Of a stretch of DNA of 64,000 nucleotides, positions 55,206 to 64,000 are shown one piece after another. Both the position numbers and the translations under genes were made by a program. Origin of the DNA: Pseudomonas cannabina (GTDB taxonomy: Bacteria; Pseudomonadota; Gammaproteobacteria; Pseudomonadales; Pseudomonadaceae). How positions within the stretch are numbered: position 1 is the stretch's first letter; every line of letters starts with the position of its first letter. The notes below the pieces were generated by a model. That model saw only the letters and a program-made list of their open reading frames with translations. It was not told the origin of the DNA and made no database searches. Location: positions 3,286,001 through 3,350,000 of the forward strand of contig NZ_FNKU01000001.1 in assembly GCF_900100365.1 (NCBI RefSeq). The letters run 5' to 3'.

Positions 55206-56033
55206 ATGCACATGAGCAAGATGGCTGACGAGGTGCAGAGAAACCTGATCAAGGCTATCGATAGAGATGCCCTGTTTCTGCCGACCCTGCCGGAAGTAGC
55301 ATTGAGAATTCGCCTTGCCGCCGAAGACACTGAAATCAGTATCGCGGACTTGAGCAAGGTCATTGGTAGCGATACCGCCCTCTCCGCACGCCTGATCAAA
55401 GTGGCGAACAGCCCCTTGTTGCGCCCGAATTTTGAAGTCAGCGACGTCAACACAGCGATTCGTCGCCTGGGCGTCAATTACACCTGCAACCTGGCCATCG
55501 GCCTGGTGGTCGAGCAAATGTTTCACGCCAAGTCGGAAGTCATCGAACAGAAGATGCGTGAAATCTGGAAACAGAGCCTTCAGGTCGCCGGGATCAGCTA
55601 CACGCTTTGTCAGCGCTACACCCACCTCAAGCCAGATCAGGCGACGCTTGCCGGGCTGATTCATCTGATCGGCATTTTGCCGATCCTGACCTATGCCGAA
55701 GATCATTTCGAATTGCTGGCGGACCCGATCAGCCTCAACCATGTGATTGACAGCATTCACTCGGTCATCGGTGAGCGCCTGCTGCGTTCATGGGACTTCC
55801 CCGAGCCACTGGCTTGCGTGCCGGGCCAGTTCCAGGACTTTGCCCGCGTATCAAAAAACCCTGATTACACCGACCTGGTGCAGATTGCCACGGTGCACAT
55901 CCACAAGAACACCGACCACCCGTTCAGTGAGATCGAGATGACCGATCTGCCTGCATTCCATCAGCTAAGGCTGAGCGAAGCCGACGGCACGCTGGCGGCG
56001 CAGATGGAAGAAGCCAAGAGCATGCTCTACTAG
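55206..56033 (+). CDS. HDOD-domain signalling protein
   Basis: A 275-aa protein made almost entirely of an HDOD domain (LPTLPEVALRIRLAAED, SDTALSARLIKVANSPLL, HLIGILPILTYAEDHFELL, VIGERLLRSWDFPEPL). It lacks the catalytic HD pair, as HDOD proteins do. Such proteins act as adaptors in stress and motility signalling. Starts at 55206 and 55212 are both plausible; the open frame extends back into ygfZ without support. Confidence 0.88.
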   Translation: MHMSKMADEVQRNLIKAIDRDALFLPTLPEVALRIRLAAEDTEISIADLSKVIGSDTALSARLIKVANSPLLRPNFEVSDVNTAIRRLGVNYTCNLAIGLVVEQMFHAKSEVIEQKMREIWKQSLQVAGISYTLCQRYTHLKPDQATLAGLIHLIGILPILTYAEDHFELLADPISLNHVIDSIHSVIGERLLRSWDFPEPLACVPGQFQDFARVSKNPDYTDLVQIATVHIHKNTDHPFSEIEMTDLPAFHQLRLSEADGTLAAQMEEAKSMLY

Positions 56034-56044
56034 CCCGATCAGGA

Positions 56045-57430
56045 TCAAGACATCGTCGTGAAACTGACCCGCACCTTGAGACCTCGCTCGGCGCCATCAT
56101 GCAGCGTAATTCTGGCCAGATGCGCCCGGCAGATCTCGCCCACGATAGCCAGACCGAGCCCTGCGCCACTGCCCCGCTGACTGCTGCGATAGAAGCGTTC
56201 GAAAACCCGTTCGCGCTCGTCTTGCGGAATGCCCGCACCGTCATCCTCGACCTCCAGCACAGCGGGCGCGTATACCCGCAGCACCACATTGCCGCCTGGC
56301 GGCGTGTGCGCCAGCGCGTTGTCGATCAGATTGCTCAGCAATTCGTTCAACAAAGTCGGCTCGCCACGCAGCCAGACCGGTTCGTCAGCCTCCAGCGCCA
56401 ACGCGACGCCGCGTGAATGGGCCAGCGGCGCCATGGCCATGCCCAGCTCTCTGGCCAGTTGACTGAGGTCCAGTTGCTGCGCGCCACCTTCGGCAATCGC
56501 CCGCGCACCGTTTTCGATCCGCGCCAGCGACAGCAACTGATTGGCCAGATGCGTGAGGCGATCTGTGCCCAGCGCTGCCGCTTCCAGCGTTTCGCGCCAG
56601 CGGTGCGGTTCACGCTCACGCAATCCGAGCTCGACCCGTGCCTTGAGGGCTGTCAGGGGCGTGCGCAATTCATGGGCCGCATCGGCGATGAACTGCGCCT
56701 GCCGCTCGAACTGCATGCGCAGCCGTTCAGTGAAGTGGTTCAGCGCGCCGACCAATGGGCGCAGCTCATGCTGCACCTCGACCATCGGCAAGGCGCGAAG
56801 ATCGTCCGGCTGACGCTCTTCGACCGACGTGCGCAGTCGCTCCAGCGGACGCAACGCTGCGCTGACCGTGAACCAGACCAGCAGCAATGCGCCACCGCCG
56901 AGCATGCCCAGGCGCAGCAAGGTGTCGGCCATCAGGCTGCGCGCCATGCCTTTGCGCGCTTCCTGAGTTTCCGCCACGCGAATTTCCGCAACCCCGTTCA
57001 TGCCAGGGTCCGTCACCGGCTTGAGCAGGCTGACCACCCGAACGTCCTGGCCCTGATAGGTGCCGTTATAAAACTTGGCCAGCGCCGGGTAATCGTCGGT
57101 GCGCAGAGTACCCGGCGGCGGAGAAGGCAGGTTTTCGTAGCCGGAGATCAGCTTCTGGTGGATGTCATTGACCTGATAATAAATGCGTCCTTCGCTGTCG
57201 TAAGCGAAAGTGTCCAGCGCCACGTAGGGAATGTCGGCGCTCAAGGTGCCGTCACGCTGAGTCAGGCCGGCCGCGATGGTTCGCGCCGATGCCAGCAGCG
57301 TACGGTCGTAGGCCGTATCGGCCACTTCCCGGCCATTCCAGTAAGCACTCATGCCGCTGGCCAGCATCAACACCACCAGCAGCAATGCCAGATTCCATAG
57401 CAACCGCCAGCGCAGGCTGTCGTTAATCAT
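56045..57430 (-). CDS. tctE: Sensor histidine kinase TctE
   Basis: A 461-aa membrane kinase. Two transmembrane segments (LLWNLALLLVVLMLASGMSAYW; LGMLGGGALLLVWFTVSAALRPL) flank a periplasmic sensor domain. It has H253 in IADAAHELRTPLTALKAR, N box ELLSNLIDNALAHTPPGG and G box DDGAGIPQDERERVFERFYR. Its start lies within tctD (8-bp overlap). With TctD it senses tricarboxylates to induce tctCBA. Confidence 0.93.
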   Translation of the reverse strand: MINDSLRWRLLWNLALLLVVLMLASGMSAYWNGREVADTAYDRTLLASARTIAAGLTQRDGTLSADIPYVALDTFAYDSEGRIYYQVNDIHQKLISGYENLPSPPPGTLRTDDYPALAKFYNGTYQGQDVRVVSLLKPVTDPGMNGVAEIRVAETQEARKGMARSLMADTLLRLGMLGGGALLLVWFTVSAALRPLERLRTSVEERQPDDLRALPMVEVQHELRPLVGALNHFTERLRMQFERQAQFIADAAHELRTPLTALKARVELGLREREPHRWRETLEAAALGTDRLTHLANQLLSLARIENGARAIAEGGAQQLDLSQLARELGMAMAPLAHSRGVALALEADEPVWLRGEPTLLNELLSNLIDNALAHTPPGGNVVLRVYAPAVLEVEDDGAGIPQDERERVFERFYRSSQRGSGAGLGLAIVGEICRAHLARITLHDGAERGLKVRVSFTTMS

Positions 57431-58094
57431 CGCGGCTTTCAAGCAGATACCCCAGACCCCGAAAGGTCACGATGGCCACGGCATGCCCGTCGAGCTTCTT
57501 GCGCAGGCGGTGAATATAGATTTCGATGGCATCGGGGCTGGCTTCTTCATCAAGCCCGAAGACCTGTGCCGCCAGTTGCTCCTTGCTCATCACCCTGCCG
57601 GGCCGGGCGATCAGGGCCTCCAGCACCGCCTGCTCGCGCGAGGTCAACGTCAACAGTTCTTCGCCGAGCGTGAAACGCCGTGTGTCCAGATCATACGTCA
57701 GCACGCCGCAGCACTGCTGCCGCTCGCCGCCCAGTACGCTGCGCCGCAGCAAGGCCTTGACCCTGGCTTCCAGTTCCGACAGTTCGAAAGGCTTGGCCAG
57801 GTAATCATCCGCCCCCAGATTGAGGCCGTGAACGCGATCCTTGACGTCACTGCGCGCGGTCAGCATCAGCACCGGCAGGTTCTTGCTGCGCGCCCGCAAA
57901 CGCGCCAGCACCTCGAAGCCGTCCATGCGCGGCAGCCCGACATCAAGAATCGCGACGGCATATTCCTCACTGCTCAAGGCCAGGTCGGCGGCCACGCCAT
58001 CATGCAACACGTCTACGGTCAAACCCGCGCTCTTGAGCGCCTGCGCAACACTTTCAGCCAATTGCAGATGATCTTCCACAAGAAGAACACGCAT
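57423..58094 (-). CDS. tctD: Response regulator TctD (OmpR family)
   Basis: A 223-aa regulator. The receiver has D51 in VAILDVGLPRMDG, EDHLQLAES acidic residues, Lys in DDYLAKPF, and a C-terminal winged helix (LTLTSREQAVLEALIARPGRVMSKEQL, AIEIYIHRLRKKLDGH). Divergent from the tctCBA transporter genes, its expected target. Confidence 0.94.
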   Translation of the reverse strand: MRVLLVEDHLQLAESVAQALKSAGLTVDVLHDGVAADLALSSEEYAVAILDVGLPRMDGFEVLARLRARSKNLPVLMLTARSDVKDRVHGLNLGADDYLAKPFELSELEARVKALLRRSVLGGERQQCCGVLTYDLDTRRFTLGEELLTLTSREQAVLEALIARPGRVMSKEQLAAQVFGLDEEASPDAIEIYIHRLRKKLDGHAVAIVTFRGLGYLLESRDD

Positions 58095-58339
58095 CGCCGT
58101 CTCCTGATTGACACTGTTGTTATCCGGGGCTTGTGGCGGAGGAGTTTACAGGCAGGCCGCTGCCTGTGAAGGACAGAAACGACTTGAAGCTTCATCGGTC
58201 ACCTGACAGGCCGCTGAAAGGTTTGCGAAAGGTTGATGATTTAGCATCGCTTAACGACCCGCTAAAACGGGCACGTAAACACAGACACCCGGATGCGTCT
58301 GAAAATAAAAACAATAAATCGGTAAATGGAGTCACCCCC

Positions 58340-58558
58340 ATGTCTACGCCCTTCCAGGCCTGCGCCTCCCCCGGCTGTCTGTCCCTCGTGGATAGCTCAG
58401 CGCCCCTGCTCCACGCTCTTCAACCCGTCACGCTTCAATCCGGCAGTGCCCACCTCTGCACCGATGACAGCCTGTTGTCAGCGAACAGCGTTTCGTTGTG
58501 CGCGCGACCAAAGCGATTGCCCGGCAGCTTCCTGACCCCACAAAACTCTCTCAGCTAA
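58340..58558 (+). CDS. Small ORF (72 aa) between tctD and tctC
   Basis: Opens MSTPFQACASPGCLSLVDSS, with GGAG eight bases before the ATG, and stops 25 bp before tctC. No family recognised; Ser- and Leu-rich. It occupies the place of the opdH porin gene of P. aeruginosa but is far too short. It may be a leader, a remnant or chance. The remaining ~240 bp upstream (58095-58339) must hold the divergent promoters; nothing else is identifiable. Confidence 0.35.
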   Translation: MSTPFQACASPGCLSLVDSSAPLLHALQPVTLQSGSAHLCTDDSLLSANSVSLCARPKRLPGSFLTPQNSLS

Positions 58559-58582
58559 AAACAACAAATCTGGAGACTGAAC

Positions 58583-59560
58583 ATGAAAATTTCCCTGCGT
58601 CAGCTAGCGGCCACTGCTGGCTGTCTGTTGCTTGCCAGCCAACTGTTTGCAGACCCTCGGCGCCCGGAGTGCATTGCACCGGCATCGCCCGGCGGCGGCT
58701 TCGACCTGACCTGCAAACTGATCCAGAGCGCGCTCATCAACGAAAAGATTCTGTCCACGCCGATGCGCGTGACGTATATGCCCGGTGGTGTCGGCGCAGT
58801 GGCCTACAACGCGGTGGTCGCTCAGCGCCCGGCTGATGCAGGCACGCTGGTTGCGTGGTCCAGCGGCTCGCTGCTCAATCTGGCACAAGGCAAATTCGGC
58901 CGTTTTGACGAGAACGCCGTTCGCTGGCTCGCCGCCGTCGGCACCAGCTACGGTGCCATCGCCGTGAAAAGCGATTCGCCGTACAACAACCTCGACGATC
59001 TGGTCAAAGCCCTGAAGGCCGATCCGAGCAAAGTCGTGATCGGCTCCGGCGGCACGGTCGGCAGCCAGGACTGGATGCAAACCGCACTGATCGCCAAAGC
59101 CGCAGGCATTAACCCTCGCGACTTGCGCTATGTCGCGCTTGAAGGTGGCGGCGAGATCGCCACGGCGTTGCTGGGCGGCCACATTCAGGTGGGCAGCACC
59201 GACATTTCCGACTCGATGCCACACATCTTGAGCGGTGACATGCGCATGCTTGCCGTTTTCGCCGAGAAGCGCATCGACGAGCCGGAAATGAAAGGCATCC
59301 CGACCGCCAAGGAACAGGGCTACGACATCGTCTGGCCTGTCGTGCGCGGCTTCTATCTGGGGCCGAAGGTCAGCGACGAAGACTACAACTGGTGGAAAGC
59401 GGCGTTCGACAAGATTCTGGCTTCGGAAGATTTTGCCAAATTGCGTGATCAGCGCGAGCTGTTCCCGTTTGCCATGACAGGTCCGGAACTGGACACCTAC
59501 GTCAAGAAACAGGTGGCCGACTACAAAATGCTGGCCAAGGAATTCGGCCTGATTCAGTAA
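58583..59560 (+). CDS. tctC: Tripartite tricarboxylate transporter binding protein TctC
   Basis: A 325-aa periplasmic solute-binding protein for citrate-like tricarboxylates. A signal peptide (LAATAGCLLLASQLFA) is followed by the Bug/TctC fold (CIAPASPGGGFDLTCKLIQSAL, TYMPGGVGAVAYNAVV, GSGGTVGSQDWMQTALIAKAAGIN, GGHIQVGSTDISD). SD GGAG is before the ATG. Confidence 0.95.
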   Translation: MKISLRQLAATAGCLLLASQLFADPRRPECIAPASPGGGFDLTCKLIQSALINEKILSTPMRVTYMPGGVGAVAYNAVVAQRPADAGTLVAWSSGSLLNLAQGKFGRFDENAVRWLAAVGTSYGAIAVKSDSPYNNLDDLVKALKADPSKVVIGSGGTVGSQDWMQTALIAKAAGINPRDLRYVALEGGGEIATALLGGHIQVGSTDISDSMPHILSGDMRMLAVFAEKRIDEPEMKGIPTAKEQGYDIVWPVVRGFYLGPKVSDEDYNWWKAAFDKILASEDFAKLRDQRELFPFAMTGPELDTYVKKQVADYKMLAKEFGLIQ

Positions 59561-59622
59561 TTCAACGCAATTGACTGACTTTCGGTTGCGCCCGCCAGAC
59601 GGGCGCGACGCAGGAGCTTCTC

Positions 59623-60081
59623 ATGGTCATACAACGCATTTTCGCGGCCATTCTGTTAATGGCCTGCGCAGGCCTGGCCCTTATGGCCTGGCCTTATCAG
59701 GCAACTTTTTCCTACGAACCGGTCGGCCCCCGCGCCTTCCCGCTGCTGATTCTCGGGCTGATGGGCGTTGGCCTGCTGTACATGCTGATTCGTCCTACGG
59801 CCATCGTCCACACTGAAGAAGAGCCCGCGCTGGACCGTCAAACCCTGATCAAGATCGGCGTGTGCATCGGCCTGCTGCTGATCTTTGCCGGACTGTTCGA
59901 ACCGCTGGGCTTCATTCTCAGCAGCATCCTGATCGGCATCCCCATGGCGCGCCTCTATGGCGGACGCTGGCTGCCCAGCATCGTGGTGGTGATTCTGACG
60001 AGCGTCGGCCTGTACCTGCTGTTCGACAAGGCCATGGATGTCCCGCTGCCTTTGGGCCTGCTCAGCGTTCTGGAGAACTGA
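59623..60081 (+). CDS. tctB: Tripartite tricarboxylate transporter small membrane subunit TctB
   Basis: A 152-aa membrane protein with four predicted helices (AAILLMACAGLALMAWP, AFPLLILGLMGVGLLYML, VCIGLLLIFAGLFEPLGFI, IVVVILTSVGLYLLF), typical of TctB. Immediately upstream of tctA (one base between). Confidence 0.93.
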   Translation: MVIQRIFAAILLMACAGLALMAWPYQATFSYEPVGPRAFPLLILGLMGVGLLYMLIRPTAIVHTEEEPALDRQTLIKIGVCIGLLLIFAGLFEPLGFILSSILIGIPMARLYGGRWLPSIVVVILTSVGLYLLFDKAMDVPLPLGLLSVLEN

Positions 60082-60082
60082 T

Positions 60083-61597
60083 ATGGATACGTTCGGCTAT
60101 CTGGGCCAGGGCTTCGGCGTCGCCCTCACTCCCTACAACCTGATCACTGCGCTGTCCGGCACGCTGATTGGCACCGTCGTCGGCCTGCTGCCGGGGCTTG
60201 GACCGATCAACGGCGTGGCGCTGTTGATCCCGATTGCCTTTGCACTGGGGCTGCCGCCCGAATCGGCACTGATTCTGCTCGCGGCCGTGTACCTGGGTTG
60301 CGAATACGGCGGCCGTATCAGCTCGATTCTGCTTAACATTCCGGGTGAAGCCTCGACCGTCATGACCACGCTGGACGGTTACCCGATGGCGCGTCAGGGC
60401 CTGGCCGGCGTCGCGTTGTCGCTGTCCGCGTGGAGTTCGTTCATCGGTGCGTTCATCGCAACCTGCGGCATGGTGCTGTTCGCGCCGTTGCTCGCCAAGT
60501 GGGCGATTGCCTTCGGCCCGGCGGAATACTTCGTGCTGATGGTGTTCGCGATTGTCTGTCTGGGCGGCATGGCGGGCGACAGGCCGCTGAAAACGTTTAT
60601 CGCTGCGTTGATCGGCCTGTTTCTGTCTGCTGTTGGCATCGATGCCAACAGCGGCGTGTATCGCTTTACTGGCGATAACATTCACCTGACCGATGGCATT
60701 CAGTTTGTGGTCCTGGTTCTGGGGCTGTTCTCGATCAGCGAAATTCTGTTATTGCTGGAGAAAACCCATCGCGGCCAGGAAGCGGTCAAAGCCACCGGGC
60801 GCATGATATTCAACGTCAAGGAGGCCGCTTCGGTATTCGCTGTGAATGTGCGCTGCGGGCTGCTGGGCTTCATCCTCGGTGTGCTGCCGGGTGCGGGGGC
60901 GACGCTGGCCAGTGCGGTCGCCTACATGACCGAGAAACGCATCGCCGGGGCAAGCGGCAACTTCGGTCAGGGTGACATGCGCGGTCTGGCCGCACCGGAA
61001 ACCGCCATCGGCGCCACGGCCTGCGGCGCTCTGGTGCCGATGCTGACCCTGGGCGTTCCCGGCTCGGGCACCACGGCCGTGATGATCGGCGCGCTGTCGC
61101 TGTACAACATCACACCAGGGCCGATGCTCTTTCAGCAACAACCGGACATCGTCTGGGGCCTGATCGCGTCGTTGTTCATCGCCAATATCATGCTGGTGAT
61201 CCTCAACATTCCGATGATCCGCATCTTTACCCGCATCCTTACCGTGCCGAACTGGGCGCTGGTGCCGGTGATCGCGATCATCACCGGGATTGGTGTGTAC
61301 GCGGTGCATGCGACCACGTTCGACTTGTTCCTGATGGTCGGCATCGGCATTTTCGGTTACATCCTGCGCAAGCTGGACTTCCCGCTGTCGCCGATCCTGC
61401 TCGGGTTCATCCTCGGCGGCCTGATGGAGCAAAACCTGCGCCGCGCCCTGTCGATCTCCAACGGCGAACTGGGGATTCTCTGGTCCAGCCCGATCACGCT
61501 CGGAGTCTGGGTGGTGACGGTGTTCATGCTGCTGTTCCCGCTGCTGCGGATCTGGCGTAAACGCGCGAAACAGCGCGCCACCACGATTCATGGCTGA
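60083..61597 (+). CDS. tctA: Tripartite tricarboxylate transporter large membrane subunit TctA
   Basis: A 504-aa integral membrane protein with ~12 helices. It has LLPGLGPINGVALLIPIAF (TctA motif), GRISSILLNIPGEAST and GALVPMLTLGVPGSGTTAVMIGALSLYNITPGP. The start at 60083 (MDTFGYLGQ) gives the family length. It overlaps the AbrB-family gene by 8 bp. Confidence 0.95.
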   Translation: MDTFGYLGQGFGVALTPYNLITALSGTLIGTVVGLLPGLGPINGVALLIPIAFALGLPPESALILLAAVYLGCEYGGRISSILLNIPGEASTVMTTLDGYPMARQGLAGVALSLSAWSSFIGAFIATCGMVLFAPLLAKWAIAFGPAEYFVLMVFAIVCLGGMAGDRPLKTFIAALIGLFLSAVGIDANSGVYRFTGDNIHLTDGIQFVVLVLGLFSISEILLLLEKTHRGQEAVKATGRMIFNVKEAASVFAVNVRCGLLGFILGVLPGAGATLASAVAYMTEKRIAGASGNFGQGDMRGLAAPETAIGATACGALVPMLTLGVPGSGTTAVMIGALSLYNITPGPMLFQQQPDIVWGLIASLFIANIMLVILNIPMIRIFTRILTVPNWALVPVIAIITGIGVYAVHATTFDLFLMVGIGIFGYILRKLDFPLSPILLGFILGGLMEQNLRRALSISNGELGILWSSPITLGVWVVTVFMLLFPLLRIWRKRAKQRATTIHG

Positions 61598-62624
61598 GCC
61601 TGCTCTGCGCCACTGGTGGGCGACACCGCTGGTCGGCCTGCCGGGCGGCTACCTCGCCAGTCAGGTCGGCTGGCCGCTGCCGTGGATGGTTGGCTCGTTG
61701 CTGGCGATCATCCTCGTGCGCTGCCTGACGCCCTGGCAACTGGCGCAGATTCCCGGCGGCCGCAAATGCGGTCAGTTGATCATCGGGACCGGCATCGGCC
61801 TGCACTTCACCCCGGTGGTCATCGAACAGGTGCTGGCGCATTTCGGCTTGATTTTTATCGGTGCGCTGGTCACCAGCCTGTCGTGCCTGATCGGCGTCTG
61901 GCTGATGCTGCGTACTGGCGAGGACCGGCCAACGGCGTTTTTCTCCAGCATGCCGGGCGGTTCGGGAGAGATGGTCAACCTCGGTGCCCGCAATGGTGCG
62001 GCGCTCAGCAGCGTGGCTGCCGCGCAAAGTCTTCGAGTGCTGGTCGTGGTGCTCTGTGTGCCCGCGATTTTCAAATACTTGCTGGGGGATGGCGCACCCA
62101 CGCTGCACGCCACGATGGTGGACTGGCGCTGGCTGGCGTTGCTGCTGCCGGTCGGTGCCGCACTGGCCTGGATATGGCAACGTCTCAAGCAGCCCAACCC
62201 ATGGTTGTTCGGCCCGTTGTTGCTGAGCGCGGTGGTGAGTGTGGTCTGGGATCTGCGAATCAGTTTGCCCAACGGCGCCAGCCAGCTCGGTCAGTTGCTG
62301 ATCGGCAGCGGGCTGGGCTGTCACTTCAATCGGGCGTTCTTCCGCCGCGCGCCGTCGTTTCTGGCGCGCACCCTGCTGGGCACTGCATTGACGATGCTGA
62401 TCGCGGCACTCGCAGCGCTGGGCCTCAGCGCCCTCACCCAGCTGGATTTGCGTTCGTTGACGCTGGGCATGATGCCCGGCGGCATTGCCGAGATGAGCCT
62501 GACCGCCGAGGTGCTGCAACTGTCAGTGCCGCTGGTCACGGCCATGCAGGTCATGCGTCTACTGTTCGTACTGTTTCTCGCCGAGCCGCTGTACCGCCTC
62601 TGGAACAAGCGGTTCACTGACTGA
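61590..62624 (+). CDS. AbrB-family membrane protein (COG3180)
   Basis: A 344-aa integral membrane protein, about 10 helices, with an internal repeat: GGYLASQVGWPLPWMVGSLLAIIL / IIGTGIGLHFTPVVIE and its counterpart LLIGSGLGCHFNRAFF / GMMPGGIAEMSLTAEVLQ. The family is often annotated 'ammonia monooxygenase' or AbrB without strong evidence. Translationally coupled to tctA, so it may serve the same substrate. Confidence 0.85.
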   Translation: MAEPALRHWWATPLVGLPGGYLASQVGWPLPWMVGSLLAIILVRCLTPWQLAQIPGGRKCGQLIIGTGIGLHFTPVVIEQVLAHFGLIFIGALVTSLSCLIGVWLMLRTGEDRPTAFFSSMPGGSGEMVNLGARNGAALSSVAAAQSLRVLVVVLCVPAIFKYLLGDGAPTLHATMVDWRWLALLLPVGAALAWIWQRLKQPNPWLFGPLLLSAVVSVVWDLRISLPNGASQLGQLLIGSGLGCHFNRAFFRRAPSFLARTLLGTALTMLIAALAALGLSALTQLDLRSLTLGMMPGGIAEMSLTAEVLQLSVPLVTAMQVMRLLFVLFLAEPLYRLWNKRFTD

Positions 62625-62633
62625 ATGCGTCGT

Positions 62634-63326
62634 TCACAGATTCGGCAGTCGCCAATCGATCGGTTCGATGCCGTTTTGCTCAAGGTACTTGTTGGCCCGC
62701 CCGAAATGACCGTTGCCCAAAAAGCCTTTATAAGCCGACAGCGGCGATGGATGGACGGACGTCAGCACCAGATGCTTGGTCGCATCGACCAACTTCTGTT
62801 TGCTCTGCGCATGAGCGCCCCATAACAGAAACACCAGATGCGGCTGATGCTCGCTGACCACCCGAATGATCCGGTCGGTAAAGTGCTGCCAGCCTTTGCC
62901 CGCATGCGAGGCAGCGTTGGCGCGCTCGACAGTCAGGGTGGTGTTGAGCAGCAGCACGCCTTGGTCGGCCCAGGATTGCAGGCAACCGTGATTGGGAATG
63001 TCGATGTTCAGGTCACGCTTCAGCTCTTTATAGATGTTGACCAGTGACGGTGGCGTCGGCACGCCGGGCTGCACCGAGAAGCACAAACCGTGGGCCTGAT
63101 TCGGGCCGTGGTACGGGTCCTGACCGAGGATTACCACTTTCACGTTATCCAGCGGCGTGGAATTCAGCGCGTTGAAGATCAGTGGTCCCGGCGGATAGAT
63201 CTCCTTGCCGGTCGCATGCTCCTGACGCAGAAACTCACGCAGCTGAGCCATGTAGGGCTGTTCGAACTCGTCACGCAGGGCTTCTTTCCAGCTGGGCTCA
63301 AGCTTGATGCGGTCTTCGCTAGTCAT
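62634..63326 (-). CDS. ung: Uracil-DNA glycosylase (family 1)
   Basis: A 230-aa base-excision repair enzyme that removes uracil from DNA. It has [20 protein letters not shown] (catalytic Asp in GQDPYH) and [13 protein letters not shown] (conserved His/Ser), with [10 protein letters not shown] between. The ATG at 63326 (MTSEDRIK) gives the family length; the upstream extension has no match. Converges on the AbrB-family gene 9 bp away. Confidence 0.97.
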   Translation of the reverse strand: MTSEDRIKLEPSWKEALRDEFEQPYMAQLREFLRQEHATGKEIYPPGPLIFNALNSTPLDNVKVVILGQDPYHGPNQAHGLCFSVQPGVPTPPSLVNIYKELKRDLNIDIPNHGCLQSWADQGVLLLNTTLTVERANAASHAGKGWQHFTDRIIRVVSEHQPHLVFLLWGAHAQSKQKLVDATKHLVLTSVHPSPLSAYKGFLGNGHFGRANKYLEQNGIEPIDWRLPNL

Positions 63327-63433
63327 GGTTACATCCGGTAAAAACAATGCGCAGACACTAGGAAAGCCCGGCGGCAAAGTCAATGGCGGTTGCGCTTGCA
63401 CACTCAAGACAGAACGCAGAGCGTCCAGAAAGG

Positions 63434-63458
63434 CGTGCCGACGCGGAGCATCGGCACG
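63434..63458. repeat. Intergenic palindromic repeat
   Basis: cgtgccgacgcggag...tcggcacg is the exact reverse complement of 31126-31150, preceded by a variant of the gacgctctgcgtt block at 63411-63428. It lies between the ung and lipoprotein genes. Confidence 0.82.
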
Positions 63459-63489
63459 ACAGTGAGCGTCAGTCTGACATGAGTTTCAG

Positions 63490-63948
63490 CTATCGATGGC
63501 CACCACGACCATCGCCACGCCCGCCTCGTCCATGATCCCGGCCATCGCGCCCGCTTCGACCGCCATGGTCGTCCCAGCCGCGATTGCCACGGTCTCCGCG
63601 GAAACCGTCGTTACGCCCGAAACCGCCATTGCCACGAAAGCCATCATTCCTCCAGCCGTAGCCCGGCGGACGTCCTGGCTGGTAGTAGTGCGGAACCGGC
63701 GGCGGCGCGTAGTAACGCGGGGCCGGAACGTAATAACGGGGTTGGCTGTAATAGCGCGGCTGGGGCGCTACGTAGATGCGCCGCTCTTGGTAATAAGTGG
63801 CGTTATAGCCGTTGTCATACGCATAAGTGCCACCACTGACGACCGTCGTCGGCTGTGTGTACACATCGGATTCGTAATAACCGGGGCCTCCGTAGCAACC
63901 AGCAAGGAAAAGGGTCAGCAACGTGACAAGCAAGGGTCTTCGATACAT
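63490..63948 (-). CDS. Tyr/Pro/Gly-rich predicted lipoprotein
   Basis: A 152-aa protein with a lipobox (LFLAGC, Cys ~18). A Tyr-Pro-rich middle follows (APQPRYYSQPRYYVPAPRYY), then a C-terminal half of GFRGNGG/GRNDG/GRGGRGDG repeats rich in Arg, Gly, Asp and His. Low complexity; function unknown. The start at 63948 puts the lipobox at the normal distance and is preferred to a Met ten codons upstream. 63949-64000 holds only the upstream region. Confidence 0.75.
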   Translation of the reverse strand: MYRRPLLVTLLTLFLAGCYGGPGYYESDVYTQPTTVVSGGTYAYDNGYNATYYQERRIYVAPQPRYYSQPRYYVPAPRYYAPPPVPHYYQPGRPPGYGWRNDGFRGNGGFGRNDGFRGDRGNRGWDDHGGRSGRDGRDHGRGGRGDGRGGHR

Positions 63949-64000
63949 GGCGGCCTCCTGGACCGCGATTGGGCACAAACCAGCGACGCTGGTCGGCGTC

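Noticed and set aside
1-64000. CRISPR arrays, rRNA, tRNA, prophage structural genes, type III effectors
   Set aside because: None recognised. Repeated sequences here are IS copies, MITEs and dispersed palindromes, not spaced direct repeats.

Overview
The window looks like a chromosomal segment of a Pseudomonas syringae-group bacterium. Supporting signs are a GC-rich genome, pseudomonad gene orders (asrA-icp-cmoAB; pdxJ-recO-era-rnc-lepB-lepA-mucD-mucB-mucA-algU-nadB; tctDE-tctCBA-ung), an alg/muc cluster without mucC, many insertion sequences, and intergenic palindromic repeats. The species call is inferred from gene content and order; no database was searched.

Layout. 1-4612: an IS-rich patch with two tandem copies of a 1,209-bp IS5-family element ('IS-1') plus a third inverted copy. 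They flank a lower-GC fragment with a truncated gene, a secreted protein of unknown function, and two copies of a 99-bp MITE. 4.7-13.0 kb: a bifunctional penicillin-binding protein, an NfeR/NfeF-like metal-responsive PadR regulator and siderophore reductase pair, a membrane protein, a VF530-type protein and PQQ glucose dehydrogenase (gcd). An IS3-family element sits between gcd and its terminator. 14.6-23.7 kb: an eight-gene operon that I read as cyclic-imide/amide catabolism (imidase, amidase, MFS importer, two SDRs, a CobW-type GTPase, a 99-aa CxxC protein, a leaderless solute-binding-like protein), facing a divergent regulator with two GntR-type DNA-binding domains. 24.1-28.5 kb: a minus-strand operon of lipoprotein haemoglobin, DUF3034, GGDEF/EAL and cupredoxin-like proteins. 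28.6-33.5 kb: asrA, icp and cmoAB.

33.6-40.8 kb is an AT-richer island between cmoB and pdxJ. It encodes a RecQ-like helicase fused to a ComF-like phosphoribosyltransferase, followed by a DprA-like protein; this resembles a predicted DNA-uptake or anti-invader module. Every gene in it is broken: a frameshift and an in-frame stop in the helicase fusion, and a 3.8-kb nest of mobile elements in the dprA-like gene. The nest is MITE-A, MITE-B, IS-2, IS-1 and an inverted IS-2, all at one TTAG site. Excising it on paper restores one 448-codon frame.

40.9-64 kb is conserved core: vitamin B6 synthesis, DNA repair, GTPase and RNase III, signal peptidase and LepA, the AlgU envelope-stress/alginate regulon with a visible AlgU-type promoter, NAD synthesis, SdhE/YgfX, YgfZ, an HDOD protein, the TctDE-controlled tricarboxylate transporter (without the usual OpdH porin gene), an AbrB-family membrane protein, uracil-DNA glycosylase and a tyrosine-rich lipoprotein. 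No rRNA, tRNA or CRISPR array was seen.
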